This document shows, piece after piece, positions 43,601-50,229 of a stretch of 50,229 nt of DNA (position 1 is the stretch's first letter; the number at the start of each line of letters is the position of its first letter). Source of the DNA: Gemmataceae bacterium. Its GTDB lineage: Bacteria > Planctomycetota > Planctomycetia > Gemmatales > Gemmataceae. The notes beneath the pieces were generated by a model. The model made no database searches. It was not told the DNA's origin and saw only the letters and a program-made list of their open reading frames with translations. A program made the translations under genes and the position numbers. Location: NCBI GenBank assembly GCA_019636445.1, contig JAHBXO010000040.1:1-50229 (forward strand). The letters run 5' to 3'.

Positions 43601-44530
43601 TAAACACCGACGGCACAACGCCACTAATTCCGGTTCCGCTCCGCTATCCCCAAGCCTGGCCTGAGCCTCGGCCTGATTCGCCCGCACGGCCGCTTTACGG
43701 ACGGATTCCGGATCAGTTCCAACGTAGGGCGGATGACCTGTAAGGATCACGCAGAGAATCGCCCCAAGGCCGAACACGTCGCTCTGGGCATCCACTTCGT
43801 CAATTGCGCCGATCGCCTGCTCCGGCGGCATGTACGACGGCGTACCCAATAAACTTCCCGCTTGTGTGGCGACATCGTCGCCCCGATGCGACTGAATTTC
43901 CGTGGCCGGCTCGGCCAGAACATCGGCTTGAGCTATCAAAGTCCTCGAATCGTTCAGGACCTTTGCAAGCCCCCAGTCCATCACAAGAACTTCACCGTAC
44001 GCCCCGACCATTATGTTTTGAGGTTTCAAATCACGATGAATGACTTGATGCGTATGCGCGTAGCCCACGGCATGACACACCTGCTCGAAAATCGCCAGAT
44101 ATCGGCTACGATCCTCTGTCCAGTTCGTGCGATCTTTCAAGTGTTCTTGAAGTGTACGGCCCTTGACCAACTTCATTGCCAGAAACGGGCTACCGTTAGA
44201 CTGGTAACCAACACGATAGACGGGCGGAATCCCCGGATGTTGGAGCTGACCAGTGATCTGAGCCTCATTGAAGAAACGTTCGGCAGCCACAGAATCGGGA
44301 AGGTACTTGGGAAGTAATAGCTTGATCGCCACTTCCCGGTTTAACTCCAGGTCGCGGCCATGATAAACCACCCCCATACCGCCATGGCCTACCACTTCCA
44401 GCAGTTCATAGCCGGTCAACTCCGGTCTTGGCGCAGTATCCCCTGAGGAATCGACGTCAATGGTCTCAGCCGAGTACGCGACGGACGCAGTAACGGGATC
44501 GGAGATGTGCGTCTTCGTTGCTTCGGCCAT
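40634..44530 (-). CDS. Ser/Thr protein kinase with C-terminal TPR array
   Basis: This 1298-residue protein starts with a kinase domain. The Gly loop is GHGGMGVVYHG (48-58), Lys70 lies in VAIKLL, HRDLKPQN has catalytic Asp167, and the metal motif is DWG (185-187) in VMDWGLAK rather than DFG. The activation part is GTPSYMPPEQA. A charged coiled-coil stretch (about 331-365) leads to a transmembrane helix (about 371-390), and then a very long helical repeat region of TPR type runs to near residue 1150 (ALEAYRNATRYFALN, AVTAYEAALRLVPDDLGYRH, AIDLIREVIRVNPKLPVAYQ). The TPRs should be extracytoplasmic and bind a protein partner. DWG kinases fused to TPRs are recurrent in planctomycetes. G+C is visibly lower than in flanking genes. 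Confidence 0.92.
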   Translation of the reverse strand: MAEATKTHISDPVTASVAYSAETIDVDSSGDTAPRPELTGYELLEVVGHGGMGVVYHGRDLELNREVAIKLLLPKYLPDSVAAERFFNEAQITGQLQHPGIPPVYRVGYQSNGSPFLAMKLVKGRTLQEHLKDRTNWTEDRSRYLAIFEQVCHAVGYAHTHQVIHRDLKPQNIMVGAYGEVLVMDWGLAKVLNDSRTLIAQADVLAEPATEIQSHRGDDVATQAGSLLGTPSYMPPEQAIGAIDEVDAQSDVFGLGAILCVILTGHPPYVGTDPESVRKAAVRANQAEAQARLGDSGAEPELVALCRRCLSADKAGRPRNASAVAEAVAAFRAETEERARRAELERVRAESEREAANIKAVADRKRWRAQLALAGMAVVLVAIGGVGAWWAQKQIDDRARLESERNSEKALADVEKNARSERLQNNARGAIERAAEFRKQWHWRQAEDLLAQVAGQFGPGDDPILATEVAAARRDTQFLERLFEIRMAKAGVDGKYHNEDAPPAYINAFRDYGYDILNDDPVELANRLKATSIWSELLVALDDWAWTASIVNGLQQQGERVWAVTSAATGQNNRPGRFAGELKSASEVLKLVEAMPKDQMTPSLVSFLSSRIGQLGGDAALVSEVGIRNHPNDFWMHFELGWAYWYGKPKRLDLAIGAFRTAVALRPNVPAAQSFLAAATLEKTTQQAKIGNGSASSDIIAKLQAQIETKPDDYYARVQLGSLLFNSRDYSGSAKIFHKLVIDQPEVVDYWQRYGQALQWSNRTQESVAAYRKAVTLDRESARSIGLLGVSLAAANEHEEALRFMLRALNHSNDPQTHLYSQIGNSYEAIGKLPEALEAYRNATRYFALNVWDWRRYSEVAFAAKEYKISADAAREAMRLAPTDPYHPWRLAVALESLGDKVGAAAGHKQDAILSRKANRVENAIVSIHRAIALTPDDATLRHELALMHLDKNDLPAADAAAQEALRLNPNLAPAHALRGDIAQRQRRFADAVTAYEAALRLVPDDLGYRHSRASNLPFLGRSPEAEAEYRNILRRNPDREPTLLALANLLRLKGDLTGAIDLIREVIRVNPKLPVAYQNLAFLYRANGRLPEAVAAARKAVELFPNDSRTKPTLGFYEKLLATEHAFPAYVAGRKVLEPSDAIAYANHCLQCRPGLFARAYRLYADHGPTSFANTYNAACAAVQFLSGQDVSVSAVSLDEWHVLQGRARDWLTNGMTDINKRLAETNSQGLGQARTDLQQYLVDKDLAAVREPAQLALMPDPGERERWERFWSDVRRSADAAGIVFREVSPNPREKR

Positions 44531-44614
44531 AATTCACCCTCAAACCGATGTAATTAGAGCAAAAGGGCAATCCTGTGTCGATAGTCTTGTAGTCATCATT
44601 CGATCCTATCGCCT

Positions 44615-44644
44615 ATTCGACTGAATCGAATCCTCAAATGAGGA
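44615..44644. promoter_or_regulatory. Two adjacent palindromes in the kinase/MBOAT divergent gap
   Basis: ATTCGA (44615-44620) and TCGAAT (44626-44631) form a 6-bp inverted pair around five bases, immediately followed by TCCTCA (44631-44636) and TGAGGA (44639-44644) around two bases. They lie in the 207-base gap between the divergent kinase and MBOAT starts and could be operator-like sites for either gene. No protein can be assigned. Confidence 0.3.
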
Positions 44645-44737
44645 TGATCGGAAACCGCTCCCCAAACCCGCCTTGACCGGCGTTCGCGCCGTCCTCTACC
44701 ATCCGCGTTCTGACCGTGCCCGACAGGATGTCGCAGG

Positions 44738-46324
44738 ATGTTGGCCCTTCCCGGCAGTGCGTTCGCCAGTGTGTTCGTCGAGGCCGCCCGGTCGCCGGAG
44801 CGGATCGAAGCCGCCCGCTGGTCGACCGAACACCCGTACTTCCGCTGGCTGCACGCGCAGCTGCCGGAGCCGTTCTTCCACACGCAGGCGTTCCTGCTGT
44901 TCCTGCTCGTCGTCGCCGTGGCGTACTGGATGGTGCCGCGGAAGATGAACTCCGTGCGCGTCTGGCTGCTCGTGATCGCGAGCTTCCACTTCTACGCCGC
45001 CTGGAACGCGAGCCTCGCGCTGCTCGTGACGGTCACGACGCTCGCCGATTACCTCTTCGCCCGCCTGATCGAACGTACCGAAGCGCCCCGCTGGAGAAAG
45101 CTCCTGCTTTTCAGCAGCATCGGCATGAACCTCGGCGTGCTGTGCTATTTCAAGTATCGCGGGTTCTTCCTGAACGAACTGCATTCCCTCGTCGGCAGCT
45201 TCGGTTTCGATGCCGGTTACCGAACGCTCAGTCCGCTCGACATCCTGGTGCCGTTCGGCATCTCGTTCTACACGTTCGAAGCGATCAGCTACACCGTCGA
45301 CGTCTACCGCAAGAAGATTCCGGCCGAGCGGAGCCTGCCGCACTTCATGCTGTTCATCCTGTTCTTCCCGCACCTGGTGGCCGGGCCGATCGTCCGCGCC
45401 GGGGATTTCCTCCGCCAGACGCGGCGGATCAAGCGCTGGAACTGGCTCCGCGTGCAGATCGCGTTGCAGTTCTTTCTGCTGGGCGTGTTCAAGAAACTCG
45501 CCATCGCCGACCGCATGGCGGTGTTCACCGACGGCGCTCCCGGGCTGCCGGGGCCGTTCCTCGCGCCGGAGTTGCACAACACCGGCGCGCTCTGGCTCGC
45601 CCTCATGGCGTACGCCCTGCGCATCTATTGCGATTTCTCCGGCTACTCCGACATGGCGCTCGGCCTTGCGCACCTGTTCGGCTACAAGCTGACGCAGAAC
45701 TTCAACATGCCCTACCTCGCCACGAACGTCTCCGAGTTCTGGCGGCGCTGGCACATCAGCCTCAGCACCTGGTTGCGCGACTACGTGTTCATTCCCCTCG
45801 GCGGCAGCCGTGCCGGGGCGTGGGCGACGAACCGCAACCTGCTCATCACGATGCTGCTCGGCGGCCTGTGGCACGGGGCGAACTGGACCTACGTGCTGTG
45901 GGGCGCGATGCACGGCCTGCTGCTCGTGATGCACCGGCAGTTCCGCGCCTGGAGCGAGACGAAGCCGATGCTCAGCGCAGCCCTGCAAACGCAGGCGGGC
46001 ACGGTGCTGCGCATCCTCGTCACGTTCCTCGCGGTCACGCTTTGCTGGGTCTTTTTCCGCCCGGAATGGGACAAGTCGATCACGATGCTTCAACGGCTCT
46101 TTGGGCTGTACAACGGCCTCGGCCTGCCGCTTCACAACCGCAGCTTGTGGTACACGGTCCTGTTCGTGATGCTCTGCCACCTGCTCGTGGCCCGAGGGCT
46201 GTGGCAGAAGTTCTGGAACCGCGCCCCCGGTACCGTGCTCGGCGCCGGCTACGCCTGCTGCCTCATCCTCGCCCTCGTGCTCGCGCCCGAAGGCGGCAAG
46301 ACCTTCATCTACTTCACCTTCTAA
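44738..46324 (+). CDS. MBOAT family O-acyltransferase (AlgI/DltB-like)
   Basis: This 528-residue polytopic membrane protein has the MBOAT/AlgI pattern: VPFGISFYTFEAISYTVDVY, FPHLVAGPIVRAGDFLRQ, RIYCDFSGYSDMALGLAHLF, SEFWRRWHISLSTWLRDYVF and the catalytic His379 in GGLWHGANWTYVLWG. His339 lies in the conserved RRWHIS line. AlgI and relatives take acyl groups from a cytoplasmic donor and pass them across the inner membrane to polysaccharides or to teichoic acids, usually with SGNH partners. Here three SGNH-like genes follow directly, the first starting on the last base of this stop (TAATG). The start is ATG at 44738, with AGGA upstream. The acyl group and acceptor are unknown. Confidence 0.93.
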   Translation: MLALPGSAFASVFVEAARSPERIEAARWSTEHPYFRWLHAQLPEPFFHTQAFLLFLLVVAVAYWMVPRKMNSVRVWLLVIASFHFYAAWNASLALLVTVTTLADYLFARLIERTEAPRWRKLLLFSSIGMNLGVLCYFKYRGFFLNELHSLVGSFGFDAGYRTLSPLDILVPFGISFYTFEAISYTVDVYRKKIPAERSLPHFMLFILFFPHLVAGPIVRAGDFLRQTRRIKRWNWLRVQIALQFFLLGVFKKLAIADRMAVFTDGAPGLPGPFLAPELHNTGALWLALMAYALRIYCDFSGYSDMALGLAHLFGYKLTQNFNMPYLATNVSEFWRRWHISLSTWLRDYVFIPLGGSRAGAWATNRNLLITMLLGGLWHGANWTYVLWGAMHGLLLVMHRQFRAWSETKPMLSAALQTQAGTVLRILVTFLAVTLCWVFFRPEWDKSITMLQRLFGLYNGLGLPLHNRSLWYTVLFVMLCHLLVARGLWQKFWNRAPGTVLGAGYACCLILALVLAPEGGKTFIYFTF

Positions 46325-47373
46325 TGGAACGCCTTGCCCCGCCAGCCCGGATGTCCCGACGGCGCGCGCTCCCCGCGATCGCCGCCGGGGTCGTCGTCTT
46401 CGTTCTGCTCAACGCCGGGCTGGGCTTGTGGGCCGATCAACTGCCGCGTATCCGCGATCCGTACTACGGCGACAAGTTCGTCAAGCTCCGCGCGAAGGCG
46501 AATCGTCCCGATCGCGGGCCGCTCGTCGTCGTGTACGGCAGCTCGCGCACCGGGTTCGCCTTCAACGGCACGCTCGTCGAACGCACCATCCGGGACGCCG
46601 GCGGTCGCGCGGCGGCGTTCAACTACGGCATCCCCGCGATGGGGCCGATCGGGCAACTGCTCTACTTCCGCCGCACACTCGCCGATGGCGTCCGGCCGGA
46701 TTTCGTCATCGTCGAAGTGCTGCCGAGCATGTTCGCGAAGTGCGCCGACGGGCCGCGCGAACAGCACTGGATGACCGGCGACCGGTTGCTCCGCCGCGAA
46801 CTGGACACGGTCGAACGCTGCGGCTATTCCTCGCCGGACGTGCGCGGCCGCTGGTGGGAATCGAGCCTCGTACCGGTCTACGGTCTGCGGTTCCAGTTGC
46901 TTGGCCGGGTGATCCAGAGCTGGATTCCGTGGCAGTTCCGGCAGGACTGGAGCCGCGGGACGGACGAATCGGGCTGGTGCACGCCGTACAAGGATGTCAT
47001 CACGGCGGACGAGCGCGCGTTCGCGACGGCGAAGGCGCGGGACGAATACCACGCGGTGCTACAAACGTGGCAACTCGACGCCACGCTGGCCGCGACGCTG
47101 GACGAACTGCTCGGCGAGTGCCGGTCCGCCGGCATTCCCGTGAAGTTGCTGCTGATGCCGGAGAGCGGGGAATTCCAGGCGATGTACCCGGCCGACGTGC
47201 GGAGGCGGATCGATGCATTCGTGCGCGGGCGGGGCGTGCCGGTGATCGACGCCCGCGACTGGCTCGCCGCCAGCGATTTCACCGACGGGCACCACCAACT
47301 CCGCGGCGGCGCGGAAACGTTCTCGAAGCGGCTGGCCTTGGAAGAAATCCTACCCTGGGTGAACGGCCGATGA
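46324..47373 (+). CDS. SGNH-hydrolase-like membrane-anchored protein A
   Basis: This 349-residue protein has an N-terminal transmembrane anchor (about 17-35, AIAAGVVVFVLLNAGLGLW). An SGNH-type fold follows: block I is VVVYGSSRTGFAF with candidate nucleophile Ser74, the block II-like segment is AAFNYGIPAMGPIGQLLYFR, and FVIVEVLPSMF comes after it. Towards the end lie LLLMPESGEFQAMYP and the terminal catalytic pair in FTDGHHQLRGG (Asp321, His324). The family includes AlgJ/AlgX/DltD-type proteins that act on acyl groups outside the membrane. Overlap by one base with the MBOAT stop and by four with the next gene argues for a single coupled operon. Active-site assignment is inferred from motif order. 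Confidence 0.82.
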   Translation: MERLAPPARMSRRRALPAIAAGVVVFVLLNAGLGLWADQLPRIRDPYYGDKFVKLRAKANRPDRGPLVVVYGSSRTGFAFNGTLVERTIRDAGGRAAAFNYGIPAMGPIGQLLYFRRTLADGVRPDFVIVEVLPSMFAKCADGPREQHWMTGDRLLRRELDTVERCGYSSPDVRGRWWESSLVPVYGLRFQLLGRVIQSWIPWQFRQDWSRGTDESGWCTPYKDVITADERAFATAKARDEYHAVLQTWQLDATLAATLDELLGECRSAGIPVKLLLMPESGEFQAMYPADVRRRIDAFVRGRGVPVIDARDWLAASDFTDGHHQLRGGAETFSKRLALEEILPWVNGR

Positions 47374-48464
47374 TCCTGCAACTGGTTCCAACCCTGGCCA
47401 GCCTGTTCCCGGCCCGCCGGTCCGCGTCGGAGCCTCCGGCACCGGCCATCGCGCGCCGCAAGCGGAGCGCCCGCCACGCCGTCGTCGGTTTCCTGGCCCT
47501 GTTCCTGATCGCCAACGTCGTCTTCAGCGTCGGCATGGACACCCTCTTCCGCAGCGTGCGCGATCCGGAGTACGGCCGGCGCGTGGCGCGGTTCCACGCC
47601 CGCGCAGCCGAGAACCCCGGCAGGCCCATCGTCGCCGTGCTCGGCAGTTCCCGCGTGTCGATGGCGGTGCGCCCGGAGTTCGCCAACGCCGAGACCGGAC
47701 CGCTCGTCTTCAACTTCGGCCAGGTCGGCGGCGGACCCTTCACCGAACTGATGACCCTGAAGCGGATGATCCTGGACGGCGTCGAGCCGAAGGAACTCAT
47801 CGTCGAGTACTGGCCACCCTATATGCACCAGACCGGCCTCTACTCGGAGCAAAGTCGAACCGACCTGCACCGGTTCTTCGCCACCGACGAATCGTTCGTG
47901 CGGGAATGGTTCCTCAATTCGGAGTGGTACGTCGGGCACATGCACCGCATCCGGTGGAACCCGTTCTACGAACACCGCATGCGGATCCTCAACCAGACGC
48001 TACCCTCGTGGCTCATGCACAACCGCCGGGCCGACGCCGGATGGGACCGCCTCGACCCGTGGGGCTGGCTGCCCGGCTACGACCGCGACCTGACCGCCGC
48101 CGAACGCGTCGAACGCCACAAACTCGCGTGGGACTACTTCCATCGCGTCTTCGACCAGTTTCGCTCGGACGAGCGCGCGTGGCTCGCCCTGCGCGAGATC
48201 GTCACCCTCGCGAAGGTCCGGGGCATGCCGATCACGATTCTCTGGATGCCGGAATCGACCGAATTCCGATCGTGGTATCCGAACGAGGTGCTGCGACAGG
48301 GCGAACGCGAGATCGAAGCCTTCTGCCGCGCGGAAGGGATCAGCTTCGTCGACGCGCGGACGTGGGTGCCGGACGTACACCTCGGCGACGGGTTCCACCT
48401 GAACATCCACGGTGCGGAAATCTTCTCCCGCAAGCTGGGCGATTATCTGCGGAGCCGGCCGTGA
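47370..48464 (+). CDS. SGNH-hydrolase-like membrane-anchored protein B
   Basis: This 364-residue protein has a longer cytoplasmic N-terminus rich in Pro, Ala and Arg, a transmembrane helix (about 37-54, AVVGFLALFLIANVVFSVG), then block I VAVLGSSRVSMAV (candidate nucleophile Ser94), LVFNFGQVGGGPFTELMTLK and LIVEYWPPYM. The terminal part has ILWMPESTEFRSWYP and LGDGFHLNIHGAEIFSRKL, where Asp340 and His343 are the likely catalytic pair. Its central region with LYSEQSRTDLHRFFATDESF and WFLNSEWYVGHMHRIRW is not shared obviously with proteins A and C. The ATG overlaps the stop of gene A in an ATGA. Confidence 0.82.
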   Translation: MILQLVPTLASLFPARRSASEPPAPAIARRKRSARHAVVGFLALFLIANVVFSVGMDTLFRSVRDPEYGRRVARFHARAAENPGRPIVAVLGSSRVSMAVRPEFANAETGPLVFNFGQVGGGPFTELMTLKRMILDGVEPKELIVEYWPPYMHQTGLYSEQSRTDLHRFFATDESFVREWFLNSEWYVGHMHRIRWNPFYEHRMRILNQTLPSWLMHNRRADAGWDRLDPWGWLPGYDRDLTAAERVERHKLAWDYFHRVFDQFRSDERAWLALREIVTLAKVRGMPITILWMPESTEFRSWYPNEVLRQGEREIEAFCRAEGISFVDARTWVPDVHLGDGFHLNIHGAEIFSRKLGDYLRSRP

Positions 48465-49492
48465 GCGCGGTCCGCCATCGCCGTGCCGGCCGCGCCGTCG
48501 TCTCGGCGGCGGTGGTGTTCGTCGTCGCGCAGCTGGCGCTGCACGCCGCGCTCGAAACCGTGCGCCCGGAGTGGCGGGACCCGGAATTCGGCTGGCGGAT
48601 CAAGGCGTTGCGGAGTCTGGATCGCGAAGGCCGGCCGCTCGTCGTGGCGTTCGGCAGCTCGCGCACGCAGATGGGTCTCTCGCCGCGCGACCTGGGGCCG
48701 GACGCGCCGACCGTCTTCAACTTCGGCCAGGCCGGCGCGGGCCCGATCCAGACGCTTTTGAACCTTCGCCGCGTTCTGGAAAGCGGCATCCGGCCCGACG
48801 CCGTGCTCGTCGAGATCATGCCCGCCACGCTCGCCTACACCGGAAACACCGAAAGCTTCTACCACGATTCGCTCGTCCGCCTCGACCACGCCGACCTCCG
48901 CCGGCTCGCGCCCTACTGCGCTTCGCCCGATTCGTTCCCGGCCCGGTGGTTCGCCGCGCGAGCCATCCCCTGGTACTCCCAGCGCCAGCTCCTGCTCAGC
49001 CACTGGCAGCCCACCCTGCTCCACTGGAAGCAGCGAATCGACTTCCAGTGGCGGCTCATGGACGACCGCGGCTGGGCGAAATTCCCCTTCGACGCCATCG
49101 ACGACGACTTCCGCCGCACGCAGACCGCGCAAACGCTCGCGCAATACCGCGCCACCTTGAAGGACTTCGCCATCGCGCCGATCGCCGAGCGCTTGCTGAA
49201 CGACACGGTCGACCTCTGCCAACAGGCCGGCATCCCGCTGGCGTTCTACCTCATGCCCGAAGCCGAGGAATTCCGCCGCATGCTCCCCGCGGACCGGCGG
49301 AAACAACTCGATGAATTCCTAGCCGCCTTCGCGGCGGATCGCGGCGTCCGCATCTTCGATTGTTCCGACTGGCTGAACGATGCGTCCTTCTCCGACGGCC
49401 ACCACTTGCTGGCAACCGGTGCGCGGGATTTCAGCCATCGGTTCGGTCAGGACTGCCTCGCCGGATGGTACGAACTCCGGCGCGACCACTAA
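48461..49492 (+). CDS. SGNH-hydrolase-like membrane-anchored protein C
   Basis: This 343-residue protein has a transmembrane segment near the start (about 11-30, AVVSAAVVFVVAQLALHAAL), block I VVAFGSSRTQMGL (candidate nucleophile Ser67), VFNFGQAGAGPIQTLLNLRR and AVLVEIMPATLAY. Near the end are FYLMPEAEEFRRMLP and FSDGHHLLATGARDFSHRF (Asp312, His315). The start is GTG at 48461, with GGAG six bases upstream, overlapping the previous stop in a GTGA. The three SGNH-like proteins share order and motifs but differ strongly elsewhere, so they are old paralogues, not a fresh tandem duplication. Confidence 0.82.
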   Translation: MSAVRHRRAGRAVVSAAVVFVVAQLALHAALETVRPEWRDPEFGWRIKALRSLDREGRPLVVAFGSSRTQMGLSPRDLGPDAPTVFNFGQAGAGPIQTLLNLRRVLESGIRPDAVLVEIMPATLAYTGNTESFYHDSLVRLDHADLRRLAPYCASPDSFPARWFAARAIPWYSQRQLLLSHWQPTLLHWKQRIDFQWRLMDDRGWAKFPFDAIDDDFRRTQTAQTLAQYRATLKDFAIAPIAERLLNDTVDLCQQAGIPLAFYLMPEAEEFRRMLPADRRKQLDEFLAAFAADRGVRIFDCSDWLNDASFSDGHHLLATGARDFSHRFGQDCLAGWYELRRDH

Positions 49493-49546
49493 CGGACCTG
49501 TCGTGGCTTCGGCACCCCGGCCTGGGGCCGTGAATGCACAGGCCGT

Positions 49547-49765
49547 CTAATCCTTGCCGTACTCGTCCTTCCACTCCTCGTACCACGCCATTTGGATCGC
49601 TTCGAGGATCTTCTCGTTGGATTTCGCCGGCTCGCCGGCGAAGTCTTCGAGGTCGAGGATCCACTTGTGCATGTCGGTGAAGCGCACGGTGAGCGGGTCG
49701 AGCGTGTCGTACTTCTCGAAGAGCAGTTCGCCGATCGCGCGGGTATCGGTCCAGTTCAGCGGCAT
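49547..49765 (-). CDS. iscX: Fe-S cluster assembly protein IscX
   Basis: This 72-residue acidic protein matches IscX closely: LNWTDTRAIGELLFEKYDTL, DPLTVRFTDMHKWILDLEDF and SNEKILEAIQMAWYEEW. IscX binds IscS and adjusts iron-sulfur cluster synthesis. The length is normal. GGAG lies seven bases before the ATG. No isc or suf gene is in the window, so it is separated from any such operon here. It is convergent with the SGNH-like gene C. Confidence 0.93.
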   Translation of the reverse strand: MPLNWTDTRAIGELLFEKYDTLDPLTVRFTDMHKWILDLEDFAGEPAKSNEKILEAIQMAWYEEWKDEYGKD

Positions 49766-50229
49766 GGCATGGCTCCGGTGCGTGGGAGAGCCATTTTATC
49801 GCATATTTGCAACCAAACAATGCAAAGACACTCTATCTTCTACTTGTTGGCCGCAAGCCTTTGGCATCAGTAAATGTTAAACGAGAATTGCGACCGACGC
49901 TATCCGATTGAAATTAATCCAGAATACAAAAACACAGTGGCCCGAATTGACAATCACAGGCAGTAATTGCGTTGCTGTGGCACATTCACAACGGGAAAAG
50001 AATTCAATTGAAACACTAAGGAATTCGATATACTCCTCGGAGATATGAAACGACCTCTTTGTTCTCCTTCAACTTTCTTATGGCTTGTCGCACCAGATTG
50101 TCCCATATGCGCTCGGTGCATTGGGCTTCGTATTTTCGACCGGTCGAAATACGTATTTCAAGTAGCGATATTGGAAGCCGTAATCGTTCACACTCCGACG
50201 AGTAGTTTGGGTCCGGTCTGGCCGTTCAA
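49766..50229. other. AT-richer stretch without a convincing gene; possible minus-strand remnant 50015-50225
   Basis: The last 464 bases are clearly lower in G+C than the rest and hold no ORF with a credible start. On the minus strand a frame from about 50225 to the stop at 50015 reads like protein (for example RIWDNLVRQAIRKLKENKEV and VSYLRGVYRIP). It has an in-frame stop right at the window edge and no clear start, so it may be a decayed gene end or chance. Nothing else recognisable is seen. Confidence 0.35.

Noticed and set aside
44696..46180. 494-codon minus-strand frame opposite the MBOAT gene
   Set aside because: It is Glu/Arg/His-rich and entirely antisense to a well-conserved membrane protein.
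46324..49492. Three SGNH-like genes as a recent tandem duplication or repeat
   Set aside because: Similarity is limited to short motifs and layout, with no long nucleotide identity visible by eye.
49494..49546. Imperfect hairpin after the last SGNH-like gene as a terminator
   Set aside because: The arms match only partly and there is no T-run on either side, so I did not list it.
1..50229. CRISPR arrays, tRNA or rRNA genes, insertion sequences, prophage
   Set aside because: I saw no regularly spaced repeats, no cloverleaf-like or rRNA-like segments, and no transposase, integrase or phage structural gene in any frame.

Overview
The window is GC-rich chromosomal DNA, clearly above 60% G+C by eye over most of its length and with dense, often overlapping genes. 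It most likely comes from a member of the Planctomycetota, probably Gemmataceae. The evidence is the gene content: two DUF1559 pseudopilin-like proteins, a DUF1501 protein, a secreted PQQ-like beta-propeller, membrane-anchored Ser/Thr kinases (one with a DWG motif and a TPR tail), a DUF4349 lipoprotein and several small multi-pass proteins. I see no phage, IS, integrase, CRISPR, rRNA or tRNA.

Layout. 1-2.8 kb: 3' end of a BatA-like membrane protein, a DUF1559 protein behind a good sigma70-like promoter, a perfect-stem terminator and a small lipoprotein. 3.0-5.6 kb: a hypothetical protein, a secreted PD40/TolB-like propeller (minus) and a second DUF1559 protein. 5.5-10.2 kb (minus): a tightly packed operon of HAD-like protein, FabZ-like dehydratase, TrmB, a large GT-C-like membrane protein and a CobW-like GTPase. 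10.3-11.2 kb: ketopantoate-reductase family. 11.2-15.8 kb (minus): a complete ABC / HlyD / TolC-like lipoprotein export system. 15.9-20.9 kb: a glycosyltransferase, a divergent PcRGLX/YetA-like lyase-type protein with an anomalous low-GC centre, a long inverted repeat and an Xaa-Pro aminopeptidase. 21.0-26.5 kb (plus): an operon of UbiE/MenG, HemE, a trypsin-like PDZ protease, a TIM-barrel epimerase/isomerase and a ceramidase-like protein. 26.5-30.5 kb: a bifunctional-nuclease-domain protein, a degenerate receiver/SpoIIE-like protein, the minus-strand run apt / membrane protein / zinc-ribbon membrane protein / hisI, and a GNAT. 30.5-34.3 kb (minus): cinA, malQ, DUF4349 lipoprotein. 34.4-40.6 kb: Ser/Thr kinase, DUF1501, a small hypothetical gene, PQQ-like propeller and ffh. 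40.6-44.5 kb (minus): a 1298-residue kinase/TPR protein. 44.7-49.5 kb (plus): an MBOAT acyltransferase followed by three tandem, translationally coupled SGNH-like proteins. 49.5 kb to the end: iscX and an AT-richer stretch without a convincing gene.

The best candidate for a little-described system is the MBOAT plus three-SGNH operon (44738-49492), which looks like an envelope or exopolysaccharide O-acylation machine with an unusual number of SGNH partners. Other points of interest are two predicted pseudoenzymes (an HAD-fold protein with Thr at the nucleophile position, and a receiver/SpoIIE protein lacking its key acidic residues), the low-GC mosaic block inside the YetA-like gene, and the unusual ATPase motifs of the ABC exporter. 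All functions are assigned by reading motifs; no database search was run.
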